A DNA stretch of 40,665 nt from a virus (IMGVR_UViG_3300037248_000059:1-40665); one strand, 5' to 3'. Counted from the stretch's first letter, positions 10,768 to 16,961 are shown. Notes: generated by a model not told the origin, from the sequence alone. Program-made: numbers and translations.

Positions 10768-11223
10768 ATGAGAAAAATATTCAGCAGCATCGCATTGTTC
10801 CTGACGGTTATGAGCCTGAGCGCCTACACCTGTGGCCAACAAGGGCCAACGCCTCCAAGCGTCACTCTGACTTGGGTGCAGGGCACGCCGCCAACCGGCT
10901 ATACGATTGCTTTCAACTGTGTCTACCGTGGAACTGCACCGGGGGTCTACACCATTCCCGCTTTGTTCTGCTCGACAGCGCCAATCACATCTTATCTGGA
11001 CTCTTCGGTCACGCGCGGCGATACCTACGATTATGCCGTGACTGCTACCGTCAAGGGATTGGCTGAGTCTGCCTACTCTAATAACGCGGTCGCCGCCGTG
11101 CCTGCCCAGCCTGGCGGGATCACGCCGCCAGCATTGCAACCGCCCGTGGATGCGTCGTTACGAAATCAGGAACGGAATGGCACAGTTACGAGTCTTGTGG
11201 CAAAGGCCGATTATGGTCGCTAG
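10768..11223 (+). CDS. Secreted fibronectin type III protein
   Basis: 151 aa with a signal peptide (KIFSSIALFLTVMSLSAYTCGQ). Residues ~30-113 form an Fn3 domain: SVTLTWVQG, YRGTAPGVYT, YLDSSVTRGDTYDYAVTAT, ESAYSNNAVAAVP. SD AAAGGACG precedes the ATG. The last ~30 residues after the domain look unstructured, whereas the -1 frame is open from 11067 to 11286 and reads a plausible beta-rich end (LWSLAANGAIATGWTAS ... TVTGVQ). The natural protein may therefore be longer and frameshifted here. Role inferred: adhesion module of the same appendage set. Confidence 0.7.
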   Translation: MRKIFSSIALFLTVMSLSAYTCGQQGPTPPSVTLTWVQGTPPTGYTIAFNCVYRGTAPGVYTIPALFCSTAPITSYLDSSVTRGDTYDYAVTATVKGLAESAYSNNAVAAVPAQPGGITPPALQPPVDASLRNQERNGTVTSLVAKADYGR

Positions 11224-11292
11224 CAGCCAACGGTGCTATCGCTACAGGCTGGACAGCGAGTTGTACAATCACGGTCACGGGGGTCCAATAGC

Positions 11293-11589
11293 ATGAATGG
11301 TTTCTTATCAATTATCGGGGACTGGCATTTCTGGCTCCTCGTGCTCATCTACTGGCTGGTTTCAAACGCGATCTCAGCCTTGCCAATGCCTACAACCACC
11401 TCCAGCGCATCCTACGGCTGGTTCTTCAAATTCACGAACGGGTTTCTAGGAAACGTATCTCGTGCTCTGGCGGGTAAAATCCCGGGTACGTCCGATGTTA
11501 TGCCGATTGCTGGCGCTCAAGAGGCTGTCCAGCAGGCAGCGGTAGTCGCAAAGGCTGTAGATATTATCAATAATCCGGGGGTTAAATGA
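11293..11589 (+). CDS. Small membrane protein of the lysis cluster (holin candidate)
   Basis: 98 aa from ATG 11293; an earlier in-frame start at 11233 would add a non-membrane head and is less likely. Residues ~10-30 (WHFWLLVLIYWLVSNAISAL) form one transmembrane segment. A conserved-looking GYRWFF-like stretch (YGWFFKFTNGFLGNVSRAL) and an amphipathic C-terminal helix (EAVQQAAVVAKAVDIINN) follow. Its place ahead of the endolysin suggests a holin or holin partner, but only one membrane segment is seen, so this is positional inference. Confidence 0.6.
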   Translation: MNGFLSIIGDWHFWLLVLIYWLVSNAISALPMPTTTSSASYGWFFKFTNGFLGNVSRALAGKIPGTSDVMPIAGAQEAVQQAAVVAKAVDIINNPGVK

Positions 11590-11622
11590 CGCTCAGCGTG
11601 CACGGGCTCTGGAGGTAGGGAT

Positions 11623-11826
11623 TTGCATTTCACATGGGATATTTCAGCAGGACAGGTGATTGTCAGCATCCCACTGCTTTGGATAATCGCGCAGCTTGCG
11701 AAGATGACCAGCATGTTACTGAAGTTCAGAATCGAGCACGAAACGCTCATGCTCGACTGGGCGGCGAGGCAAACGCCCCCAATTCGGCTGACCGACCTTC
11801 CAACTCGTGCAACGAAATGGTGGTAA
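11623..11826 (+). CDS. Small single-span membrane protein (TTG start)
   Basis: 67 aa. No ATG is available at the 5' end; TTG 11623 has a strong SD (GGAGGTAGGG at 11610-11619), which decides the start. Residues ~12-33 (VIVSIPLLWIIAQLAKMTSM) span the membrane. The charged tail contains RIEHETLMLDWAARQ, a pattern seen in small phage lysis-region proteins whose cytoplasmic tail carries H-E-x-x-M/L-x-x-W. Lies immediately before the endolysin, so a holin/antiholin role is possible; the function is unproven. Confidence 0.6.
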   Translation: MHFTWDISAGQVIVSIPLLWIIAQLAKMTSMLLKFRIEHETLMLDWAARQTPPIRLTDLPTRATKWW

Positions 11827-11830
11827 TCTG

Positions 11831-12163
11831 ATGATTCCGCTAACCAGTTCCGAGATCCAAACCTACGCCGCGAATGCTGGATTTACTGGTGATGATCTGA
11901 ACATAGCCGTGGCGATTGCGCTTGCTGAGAGTTCGGGCAATCCTACCGTGATTGGAGATTTGACGCTCGGAACTTCTGTTGGCCTGTGGCAAATCAATCT
12001 GCGCTGGCACCCTGAATATACTGAAACCATGTTGCTGGCTCCGCAGATCAACGCCAATGCTGCCTACTCGGTTTACAAGGCTGCTGGCAATTCATTTAGT
12101 CCGTGGTCTACTTACAAAACGGGCGCATATCTCGCCCATCTCAAACAGGAGAATCAATCATGA
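11831..12163 (+). CDS. Lytic transglycosylase-like endolysin
   Basis: 110 aa. ATG 11831 is chosen over GTG 11807 because GGTGG lies 7 bases upstream. The sequence follows the SLT/goose-lysozyme core: helix NIAVAIALAESSGNP with catalytic Glu33, then GTSVGLWQIN (51-56), then NANAAYSVYKAAGN and SPWSTYKTGAY. These enzymes cleave the MurNAc-GlcNAc bond of peptidoglycan. No signal peptide or binding domain is present, so release through a holin is expected. Its length is close to the minimal catalytic domain. It overlaps the next gene by 4 bases (ATGA), so translation is probably coupled. Confidence 0.82.
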   Translation: MIPLTSSEIQTYAANAGFTGDDLNIAVAIALAESSGNPTVIGDLTLGTSVGLWQINLRWHPEYTETMLLAPQINANAAYSVYKAAGNSFSPWSTYKTGAYLAHLKQENQS

Positions 12164-12567
12164 CTTGGCTCAAAACTTTTGGTTTGGAAGTACTCAAGAT
12201 TGTCAACGTGGTAGTGGGAATTCTTTCAACCGGGCAGATTCAACAGGCTGCTCCCGGCGCGGCAGGCGTAATCAATACCATCGAAAGCGACCTGACGGAG
12301 TTTGCTTCCATCATTACCGACATTGAGACTGGCTTTGCTGGCGCTCAGGCGTCCGGTGCCGTCGCTCTTCCTACACAGACTGGGCCGCTGAAGCTGGCTG
12401 CTGCCGTCCCTCTGGTATCTCAGCAGGTTCTCAAGTCCGCAGTGATGAAGGGGCAGGAAGTAAAGAATGAGGCTCTGTACAAGACAGCCGTCACAGGCTA
12501 CGCGCAGGCGACGGTTGATCTACTGAACTCGCTTGACCCCAAGACGGTCAAGACTGCGAAGCCCTAA
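12160..12567 (+). CDS. Lysis-region protein of unknown function
   Basis: 135 aa from ATG 12160 (SD CAGGAGA; ATGA overlap with the endolysin). The N-terminal amphipathic or hydrophobic helix (WLKTFGLEVLKIVNVVVGIL) is followed by Ala/Thr-rich helices (ESDLTEFASIITDIETGFAG, LYKTAVTGYAQATVDLL). No family is recognised with certainty. Similar helical proteins occur beside endolysins in phages of soil bacteria. Could be membrane-associated. Confidence 0.65.
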   Translation: MTWLKTFGLEVLKIVNVVVGILSTGQIQQAAPGAAGVINTIESDLTEFASIITDIETGFAGAQASGAVALPTQTGPLKLAAAVPLVSQQVLKSAVMKGQEVKNEALYKTAVTGYAQATVDLLNSLDPKTVKTAKP

Positions 12568-12743
12568 TGCCACACTTCACCTATCAGGACATGGCGCTGT
12601 CAGTCGGGGCATTTGGCGGGGATGTAACTGTGCAGTTGCGGACGCTCAAGACGAAGATCAGTTTGGACGATCTGGCGGCTCTGGTCTATCCCCACTTCGA
12701 TGCTCTAGAGAAATCACAGGCGGAGACCCCGACTTCTTCTTAA
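12567..12743 (+). CDS. Small protein, last gene of the lysis operon
   Basis: 58 aa, beginning MPHFTYQDMALSVGAFGGDV. The ATG overlaps the preceding stop by one base (TAATG), indicating coupled translation. It is a soluble, mixed-charge protein with a DDLAALVYPHFDALEKS helix near the end. No family is recognised. It lies 25 bases before a terminator hairpin, so it closes the operon. Confidence 0.55.
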   Translation: MPHFTYQDMALSVGAFGGDVTVQLRTLKTKISLDDLAALVYPHFDALEKSQAETPTSS

Positions 12744-12767
12744 CTGCTGCTCTGGTCACTCTCTCCT

Positions 12768-12798
12768 GCCGCTCAGAAATTGGGCGGCCTTTTTATTT
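12768..12798 (+). terminator. Rho-independent terminator of fibre/lysis operon
   Basis: Stem GCCGC (12768-12772) pairs with GCGGC (12784-12788), loop of 11, followed by CTTTTTATTT. It lies after the last lysis gene and just before the early promoter, separating the two transcription units. Confidence 0.65.
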
Positions 12799-12809
12799 CG
12801 AGAAACAAG

Positions 12810-12838
12810 TTGACACACTGTGTAACATGTGTAATCAT
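12810..12838 (+). promoter_or_regulatory. Putative early promoter with tandem 9-bp operator-like repeats
   Basis: A consensus TTGACA lies at 12810-12815; a -10 candidate AATCAT follows after 17 bases, with weaker alternatives nearby. Two tandem 9-mers, TGTGTAACA and TGTGTAATC (12819-12836), fill the spacer, and an inverted repeat GTTGC-N5-GCAAC (12841-12855) follows over the start codon. This layout suits a repressor-controlled promoter, perhaps controlled by the RHH protein it drives. Confidence 0.5.
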
Positions 12839-12848
12839 CCGTTGCGTG

Positions 12849-12992
12849 ATGCAACACACAAAACCAATCATGACCAGAATTCCGCTTTCCTTGTACACGA
12901 AGATCAAGGAAATCGCGGAGCGTGAAGAGCGATCAGTCGCTTTTGTCGTGACTAAGATCATCCGAGAATACTTCCAACCAAGAAAGAGGTAG
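12849..12992 (+). CDS. Ribbon-helix-helix (CopG/Arc-type) DNA-binding protein
   Basis: 47 aa from ATG 12849. The core MTRIPLSLYTKIKEIAERE then SVAFVVTKIIREYFQ gives the RHH pattern: a short beta strand with alternating Thr/Arg/Ile, helix A, a turn with Glu-Arg-Ser, and helix B. RHH dimers bind short DNA repeats with the beta strand. It is the first gene after the early promoter, so autoregulation through the tandem 9-mers is a reasonable inference. No good SD is visible; ATG 12870 is an alternative start. The TGCAAATTTGCA palindrome lies 8 bases after its stop. Confidence 0.65.
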   Translation: MQHTKPIMTRIPLSLYTKIKEIAEREERSVAFVVTKIIREYFQPRKR

Positions 12993-12999
12993 CTCGGAA

Positions 13000-13013
13000 C
13001 TGCAAATTTGCAG
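13000..13013. repeat. Palindrome copy 1, abutting the SD of the nuclease gene
   Basis: Perfect 14-bp palindrome CTGCAAATTTGCAG. Its last two bases are part of the AGGAG ribosome-binding site of the gene at 13022. One of five copies of the 12-bp core in the window. Confidence 0.9.
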
Positions 13014-13021
13014 GAGTCATT

Positions 13022-13708
13022 ATGTTCTCGTTTAATGCCGACAAGCACGAGTATCGCAAGGATGATCGCTTGGTTCTGTCCGTGACTCAAGTGCTCGCCC
13101 AGGCTGGAATCTGTGACTTCTCGGCGGTCGATGAGGAAACGCGAATTCGGAGCATGAAGAGGGGGCAGTCAGTGCACTGGATGCTCCAGCTCGAGGACGA
13201 GGGTGCACTGAACTACAGAACGGTCCCTCGTTCTCTGCGGGGATACAGGAAGGCGTACAAACTTTGGAAGCAGCGTAGCAAATTCAATGTTCTGGGAATT
13301 GAGCAGTCGATCTATTCCCCGTTGGGCTATGCGGGAACGATTGACCGCTACGGGACATTCCCTTCGGTTGTGCTCGGCGGTCATGGATCATCTGCGGTAT
13401 TAGATTTCAAGACTGGTCCGGTCGCGGACTGGGTGCGTTACCAGTTAGCGGCTTATGCGGTCATGGTGAGTCCGAGTGTTTCTCTCGCGCGTTTCATGCG
13501 CCGGATCGCTCTGAGACTCAACCCGGACGGGACTTATAGCGTAAAAGAGTTCCACTTGTGCACGTTTGACACAGATTGCAGCAGATTTATTCACGCGCTT
13601 GGAAAGGTAAATGATGGCAGAGTCAGAGCAGGAATTGAAGCAGGAATCGCTGACGGTAGTTCAGCAAGCATCGCTAGTCAAGATCGTGGATCAGCAGAGC
13701 TACGATAA
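13022..13708 (+). CDS. RecB-like PD-(D/E)XK exonuclease
   Basis: 228 aa. Motifs in order: SVTQVLAQAG near the N-terminus, a His in RGQSVHWML (H52), Glu94 (GIEQ), GTIDRYG with Asp108, AVLDFKTG with D128-x-K130, and QLAAY (Q141xxxY145). This is the Cas4/RecB/YqaJ-type nuclease signature with metal ligands D108, D128 and the QxxxY helix. Phage members resect DNA ends for single-strand annealing recombination, and a putative annealing protein lies two genes downstream. ATG 13022 has SD AGGAG, overlapped by the palindrome. The last 98 bases overlap the next gene. Confidence 0.8.
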   Translation: MFSFNADKHEYRKDDRLVLSVTQVLAQAGICDFSAVDEETRIRSMKRGQSVHWMLQLEDEGALNYRTVPRSLRGYRKAYKLWKQRSKFNVLGIEQSIYSPLGYAGTIDRYGTFPSVVLGGHGSSAVLDFKTGPVADWVRYQLAAYAVMVSPSVSLARFMRRIALRLNPDGTYSVKEFHLCTFDTDCSRFIHALGKVNDGRVRAGIEAGIADGSSASIASQDRGSAELR

Positions 13709-14294
13709 CGCAGCATCACTCCTGACAGAGCAGATTATCCCGTTTCGGAAGCGATGGGAAAACTATTGGGCTCCGCTCAAAAAAGCAGCCTGGGATGCCC
13801 ATAAGTCGATCATGGGCCGGTTTAATGAAGGCGATGAACCAGCGGCGAGAGCTGAGCGTCTTGTCAAGGATGCGATCCGGGTTTGGGACGATGAGCAGGC
13901 ACGCATTCAACAGGAACGTCAACGTAAGGCGCAAGAGGAAGCGGAGCGGATGGAGCGCGAGGACCGGCTGGCTGAAGCGGTGATGGCTGAGAATTCTGGA
14001 GCGGCAGCAGATCAGGTTACGGCGATCCTGGAAGCGCCTGTCACCGCGGTTGCTGCTCCGGTACAGCCGACTTACGCCAAGGCCGTGGGAGTTTCTGGGC
14101 GGGACAACTGGAAGTGTCGCGTTGTGGATATGAAAAAGCTCTGCGCGGCGATCGGCAAGGGGCAGGTTCCAGTCTCCTATGTAGATCCCAACGAAGCGGC
14201 GCTGAACGCTCGAGCGAAAGCCGATAAAGAAACTTTAAGCATCCCCGGATGCCAAGCCTACAACGAACGAACGATTACAGGGAGATCCCGATGA
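13611..14294 (+). CDS. Coiled-coil phage protein of the recombination module
   Basis: 227 aa; two adjacent ATGs (13611, 13614) with SD GGAAAGG. Residues ~40-125 are strongly helical and charged (QARIQQERQRKAQEEAERM), predicted coiled coil. The C-terminal part (GRDNWKCRVVDMKKLCAAI ... IPGCQAYNER) resembles conserved phage proteins found next to annealing proteins. It overlaps the nuclease gene by 98 bases and the annealing-like gene by 4 (ATGA), so the three form a coupled unit. Activity unknown; a partner or loader of the recombinase is a guess. Confidence 0.65.
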   Translation: MMAESEQELKQESLTVVQQASLVKIVDQQSYDNAASLLTEQIIPFRKRWENYWAPLKKAAWDAHKSIMGRFNEGDEPAARAERLVKDAIRVWDDEQARIQQERQRKAQEEAERMEREDRLAEAVMAENSGAAADQVTAILEAPVTAVAAPVQPTYAKAVGVSGRDNWKCRVVDMKKLCAAIGKGQVPVSYVDPNEAALNARAKADKETLSIPGCQAYNERTITGRSR

Positions 14295-15394
14295 GCACAG
14301 AACTGGTAACTCAGCAACAGCAAGCTGTCCAGCAGTGGAAGTCTCCGTCGCAGATCAAGCAACGGATCGAAGCCATCCAGGTACTCATGACTCAGGTGCT
14401 CAAGAAGGACACTGATTTCGGGATTATTCCGGGGATGCCAAAAGGGACCAAGCCAAGTCTGTGGAAACCTGGGAGTGAGCAAATTCTTGCCATGTTCCAA
14501 ATTGCGTGCGAGCCCGTGGTGGAGGATTTGTCGGTGGAAGATTGCTACCGCTATCGGGTGACAACCAGACTAACCAATGTCCAGACTGGAGAGTTCTTGG
14601 GCGCCGGTATCGGTGAGGCTTCCACGGACGAGACAAAGTACAAGTGGAAGGCGTGCTACTCCAAAGCCGAGTTCGATGCTACTGATCCCGGCCGGCGTCG
14701 GATGAAGTACAGCAGTTGGCAGGGCAAAGACACGGAGCAGATGCAGGTACGACAAGAGCCGGCTGACCTGGCCAACACAATCCTGAAGATGGCCAAGAAG
14801 CGATCCCAGATTGATGCCACGCTAACCGTTACGGGAGCCTCGAGCATGTTTGAGCAGGATCTCGAGGACTTACCGGAGGAAACTAGACAGGAAATGGCTC
14901 GGCAACGTGGTGGGAAGAAAAAGGCCGAAACTGCTCCGGTGGGGGATACCATGTGCGGGGAGTGCCGCCAAGTGAACGCACACCACCCGCTGTGCAAATA
15001 CTTCAAAGGAACGCCGCCTGCTGCTGCACAGGTGGCTCCTGCTGAGGCCACGCCTGTTCAGCCACAGGAAACCACCACCCAGACAGTAGAGCCGCCCCAG
15101 AAGCCCAGTAATACGAAAATGGCAGTGAAGATAAATTCCGTCTCGGAGCGCAGCAAGGTGAAGGACGGTAACAAGCAGATTTACCTCGTCTTGGGGGTAG
15201 TAGATCCCAACAACGACGAATGGGATCTGTACGTTTGGCACAAGACACTGCAAGAAAGAGCGGCTACCTTGGCCAACAGGTCGGCCTTGATCGAGTTCTC
15301 GCAGAAGACTTCGAACGGCCGGACGTACTGTTCGCTGGAAGCGATTCTGGAAGTTGTTGGCGAGCAGGCGTCTGAACCTGACGATGATTTCTAG
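14291..15394 (+). CDS. Putative single-strand DNA annealing / binding protein with OB-like tail
   Basis: 367 aa from ATG 14291. The N-terminal ~200 residues match a widespread uncharacterised phage family (KDTDFGIIPGMPKGTKPSLW, KPGSEQILAMF, GIGEASTDETKYKW, NTILKMAKKRSQIDATL, SSMFEQDLEDL). The middle holds one Cys/His knuckle (CGECRQVNAHHPLC). After a Pro/Gln/Thr linker, the last ~95 residues (MAVKINSVSERSKVKDGNKQ, EWDLYVWHKTLQE, ALIEFSQKTSNGRTY) look like an OB-fold. Beside a RecB-like nuclease, this suggests the annealing or ssDNA-binding half of a Red-like system. The link is contextual, not a family proof. Confidence 0.6.
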   Translation: MSTELVTQQQQAVQQWKSPSQIKQRIEAIQVLMTQVLKKDTDFGIIPGMPKGTKPSLWKPGSEQILAMFQIACEPVVEDLSVEDCYRYRVTTRLTNVQTGEFLGAGIGEASTDETKYKWKACYSKAEFDATDPGRRRMKYSSWQGKDTEQMQVRQEPADLANTILKMAKKRSQIDATLTVTGASSMFEQDLEDLPEETRQEMARQRGGKKKAETAPVGDTMCGECRQVNAHHPLCKYFKGTPPAAAQVAPAEATPVQPQETTTQTVEPPQKPSNTKMAVKINSVSERSKVKDGNKQIYLVLGVVDPNNDEWDLYVWHKTLQERAATLANRSALIEFSQKTSNGRTYCSLEAILEVVGEQASEPDDDF

Positions 15395-15430
15395 TCACAG
15401 GCGCACGCCATTCTACAAAGGAGAAGGGAA

Positions 15431-15796
15431 ATGAAGTTAAGCGAAGCTTTGATGCTCGGCAGCACGTTAGGAACCAAGGTCGATCCGTGGGACTACAACG
15501 CTTGTTTTCTTGGAATCGCTTGTCATGCGATGGGTAGGGAAAACATAACGCTTAAAGAATCTATTGATCGCTGGCCGTGGTTGCTGGAATATTTCAGACA
15601 CCCAGCCAAGCCGGAAGAAATTCGCCAAGGGGAATACATAGTTAGCGATCTCTGCTTCATGGTTTGCGACGAGAGACTTACATTGGAAGAGGCAGTCGAT
15701 TGCATCCGAAAAATTGAGCCTCAAGACATTCAAGGCGAGCAGACAGACGAAGTGCAGGAAACCAGAATAGCCGTGCTCGAGGCCACCGAAGCGTAG
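15431..15796 (+). CDS. Conserved small phage protein, unknown
   Basis: 121 aa, starting MKLSEALMLGSTLGTK after SD AAGGAGAAGG. The N-terminal pattern (MKLSEALRLGA-like, with CFLGIACHAMG) and LTLEEAVDCIRKIEP near the C-terminus occur in phage proteins of unknown role. Helical and acidic. The final codons are the first copy of a 15-bp repeat encoding ATEA-stop. Confidence 0.65.
   Translation: MKLSEALMLGSTLGTKVDPWDYNACFLGIACHAMGRENITLKESIDRWPWLLEYFRHPAKPEEIRQGEYIVSDLCFMVCDERLTLEEAVDCIRKIEPQDIQGEQTDEVQETRIAVLEATEA
15782..15796 (+). repeat. Direct repeat copy A1 (ATEA-stop)
   Basis: GCCACCGAAGCGTAG, identical at 16339 and 16695. Here it forms the last codons of the preceding gene; a new SD and ATG follow within 35 bases. 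Confidence 0.85.
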
Positions 15797-15828
15797 GCTA
15801 CGGCGAAGAGTTTTTAAAGGAGCAGTCA

Positions 15829-16053
15829 ATGGCAAAAGGTAAGTTGTTTGAGTATGCGGTTATCTACCATCCCAAGGAAAAGAAGGACGCTTCGGGTAAC
15901 CCCTTGGAATCAAAGAAGTCGATCATCGTCACCGACGTAACCCGAGTGTTGGCGACCTCAGACAAAGAAGTTGGCATGCTAGCCGCGAAATCTATCGGCT
16001 CGGAGTACGAGGACAAACTGGACGACGTGGAGATTGTTATCCGCCCTTTCTAG
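15829..16053 (+). CDS. Conserved small phage protein; zero-frame part of a likely frameshift pair
   Basis: 74 aa with SD AAAGGAGC. The sequence (KLFEYAVIYHPKEKK, then LESKKSIIVTDVTRVLATSD, then EVGMLAAKSIGSEY, then DDVEIVIRPF) belongs to a compact conserved phage family of unknown function that usually ends with RPF. The last sense codons before TAG are CCT TTC, forming a C CCT TTC slippery heptamer at 16044-16050. A GGAG at 16029-16032 lies 11 bases upstream. The -1 frame continues for 80 codons. Confidence 0.75.
   Translation: MAKGKLFEYAVIYHPKEKKDASGNPLESKKSIIVTDVTRVLATSDKEVGMLAAKSIGSEYEDKLDDVEIVIRPF
16044..16050 (+). promoter_or_regulatory. Candidate -1 ribosomal frameshift site (C CCT TTC before TAG)
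   Basis: A canonical X XXY YYZ heptamer in the correct zero frame, directly before the stop. An SD-like GGAG lies 11 bases upstream, as in dnaX-type bacterial sites. Downstream, GCCCCTCC (16053-16060) can pair with GGAGAGGGC (16082-16090) with one bulge. Confidence 0.55.
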
Positions 16054-16292
16054 CCCCTCCGAAGGCCGAAGTTAAGCCAAAGGAGAGGGCGAAGGAGCAA
16101 GCGGTAGCATCCTCGCAGTCATTGCAGAAACAAGCCGATTACGGAGAGTTTGTGCGCGACTGGCAGAAACAGTATCCATTCTACGAGATGAGAGTCAACA
16201 ATGCGGTTCAGGCAGGCAACGTGGCGGGCGTGACATACACATTGAACTCGCCAACGAATGCTTCTGTTAGTTACAACGCTGGGTCGCTTTAA
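16050..16292 (+). CDS. -1 frame extension of the 15829 gene (80 codons, no own start)
   Basis: Read after a -1 slip, the protein continues from VEIVIRPF into LAPPKAEVKPKERAKEQA and then a folded-looking part (DYGEFVRDWQKQYPFYEM, VTYTLNSPTNASVSYNAG), ending at TAA 16290-16292. There is no ATG or GTG near its 5' end; a TTG at about 16119 lacks a nearby SD. The composition is protein-like throughout. The fusion would be ~154 aa. A single-base sequencing error is the alternative, but the exact heptamer at the stop argues for regulated slippage. Confidence 0.5.
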   Translation, partial: LAPPKAEVKPKERAKEQAVASSQSLQKQADYGEFVRDWQKQYPFYEMRVNNAVQAGNVAGVTYTLNSPTNASVSYNAGSL

Positions 16293-16311
16293 CCGAAAAC
16301 AAACAGGTGGC

Positions 16312-16335
16312 GGGCAGAGGATGATTCTTCTGCCC
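16312..16335 (+). other. Perfect 7-bp hairpin after the frameshift ORF
   Basis: GGGCAGA (16312-16318) pairs with TCTGCCC (16329-16335), loop of 10. It has no U-run, so it is not a classical terminator; it could protect or attenuate the mRNA. A 10-codon ORF starting at ATG 16321 ends in direct repeat copy A2. Confidence 0.5.
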
Positions 16336-16338
16336 AGA

Positions 16339-16353
16339 GCCACCGAAGCGTAG
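16339..16353 (+). repeat. Direct repeat copy A2 (ATEA-stop)
   Basis: Second exact copy of GCCACCGAAGCGTAG. It is in frame with a tiny ORF (MILLPRATEA, ATG 16321) and followed within 25 bases by the SD and ATG of the gene at 16377. Confidence 0.85.
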
Positions 16354-16376
16354 AGAGTTAGAGCGGGAAGGATTTT

Positions 16377-16694
16377 ATGATTGTGACGATTAAGCGGTTT
16401 CGTTCTGGACTCGGCTACGAATGGGTTGAGGGAGTCGCTACTTCTGCCGAGCATTTCGCCATCACGAACTCGGTCAATCATAACGGGAAGCGATACAGCC
16501 TGACTCACGGGCCTTCTGGATACGCTGTAGCGCACTCGAATAAACATAAGCCTCTACGCCTGTTCGCCGCGATTCTGGTCGCTCTTCCGATTCCGTGGGG
16601 AAAAATCAGAACGCCTAAGAGCCTATCGAAGCACTGGCGGAAATTGCCAATTGAGATTCAGCGGTGGCGAAAAGATTTCATGGAGTCGATGTAG
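16377..16694 (+). CDS. Small basic protein, unknown
   Basis: 105 aa from ATG 16377 with SD GGAAGG. The N-terminal half is beta-like (IVTIKRFRSGLGYEWVEG), there is one hydrophobic stretch (LRLFAAILVALPIPW), and the C-terminal third is very basic and Trp-rich (KHWRKLPIEIQRWRKDF). No family is recognised. The third ATEA repeat follows the stop codon directly and in frame, so readthrough would append ATEA. Confidence 0.55.
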   Translation: MIVTIKRFRSGLGYEWVEGVATSAEHFAITNSVNHNGKRYSLTHGPSGYAVAHSNKHKPLRLFAAILVALPIPWGKIRTPKSLSKHWRKLPIEIQRWRKDFMESM

Positions 16695-16709
16695 GCCACC
16701 GAAGCGTAG
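16695..16709 (+). repeat. Direct repeat copy A3 (ATEA-stop)
   Basis: Third exact copy of the 15-mer, in frame and directly after the TAG of the previous gene; followed by SD GGGAGA and a truncated ORF at 16733. Confidence 0.85.
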
Positions 16710-16732
16710 ACAAAACCAAGGGAGACTGAGAT

Positions 16733-16759
16733 ATGCGGGTGCTGGATTTATGTAGTTGA
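16733..16759 (+). pseudogene. Possible 5' remnant of a DNA methyltransferase gene
   Basis: After a good SD (AAGGGAGACTGAG) an ATG opens only 8 codons, MRVLDLCS, then TGA. These residues are the usual first residues of phage cytosine-type DNA methyltransferases (MRVLDLCSG or MRVLDLFSG, the SAM-binding motif I). Nothing methylase-like follows, so it may be a deletion remnant whose junction lies at about 16757. Eight residues are weak evidence. Confidence 0.3.
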
Positions 16760-16811
16760 CTAGCTATTCCACGGATAAGCAGTTAGGTGCGGGATTAGGA
16801 GAGTGAGCAAG

Positions 16812-16961
16812 ATGGCAAATGAAGTGAAATGTGAAAAGTGCGGAGGTTTGGGAATCGTGGGGGTAGAAGGGAAGGAGTTGGTTGTGCGCTGCCCGGATTG
16901 CGATCCTGACGGTTATGCCGAAGATTGCGCGGATTGCGGACTGACCCCGAAAGAAGGCTAA
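16812..16961 (+). CDS. Small zinc-ribbon protein (DnaJ-finger-like)
   Basis: 49 aa, MANEVKCEKCGGLGIVGV then VVRCPDCDPDG and DCADCGL. Three CxxC pairs give one or two treble-clef or DnaJ-like zinc sites (CxxCGGLG matches the DnaJ CxxCxGxG pattern). Probably a nucleic-acid or protein-binding finger; no partner is evident. First of a long series of CxxC genes. Confidence 0.65.
   Translation: MANEVKCEKCGGLGIVGVEGKELVVRCPDCDPDGYAEDCADCGLTPKEG

Noticed and set aside
13000-13013. LexA/SOS box interpretation of the palindrome
   Set aside because: It does not fit CTGT-N8-ACAG or the GTTC-type boxes; the central AAATTT and TGCA arms indicate another factor.
16733-16811. Functional methyltransferase
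   Set aside because: Only eight codons remain before a stop and no SAM or catalytic motif follows in any frame.
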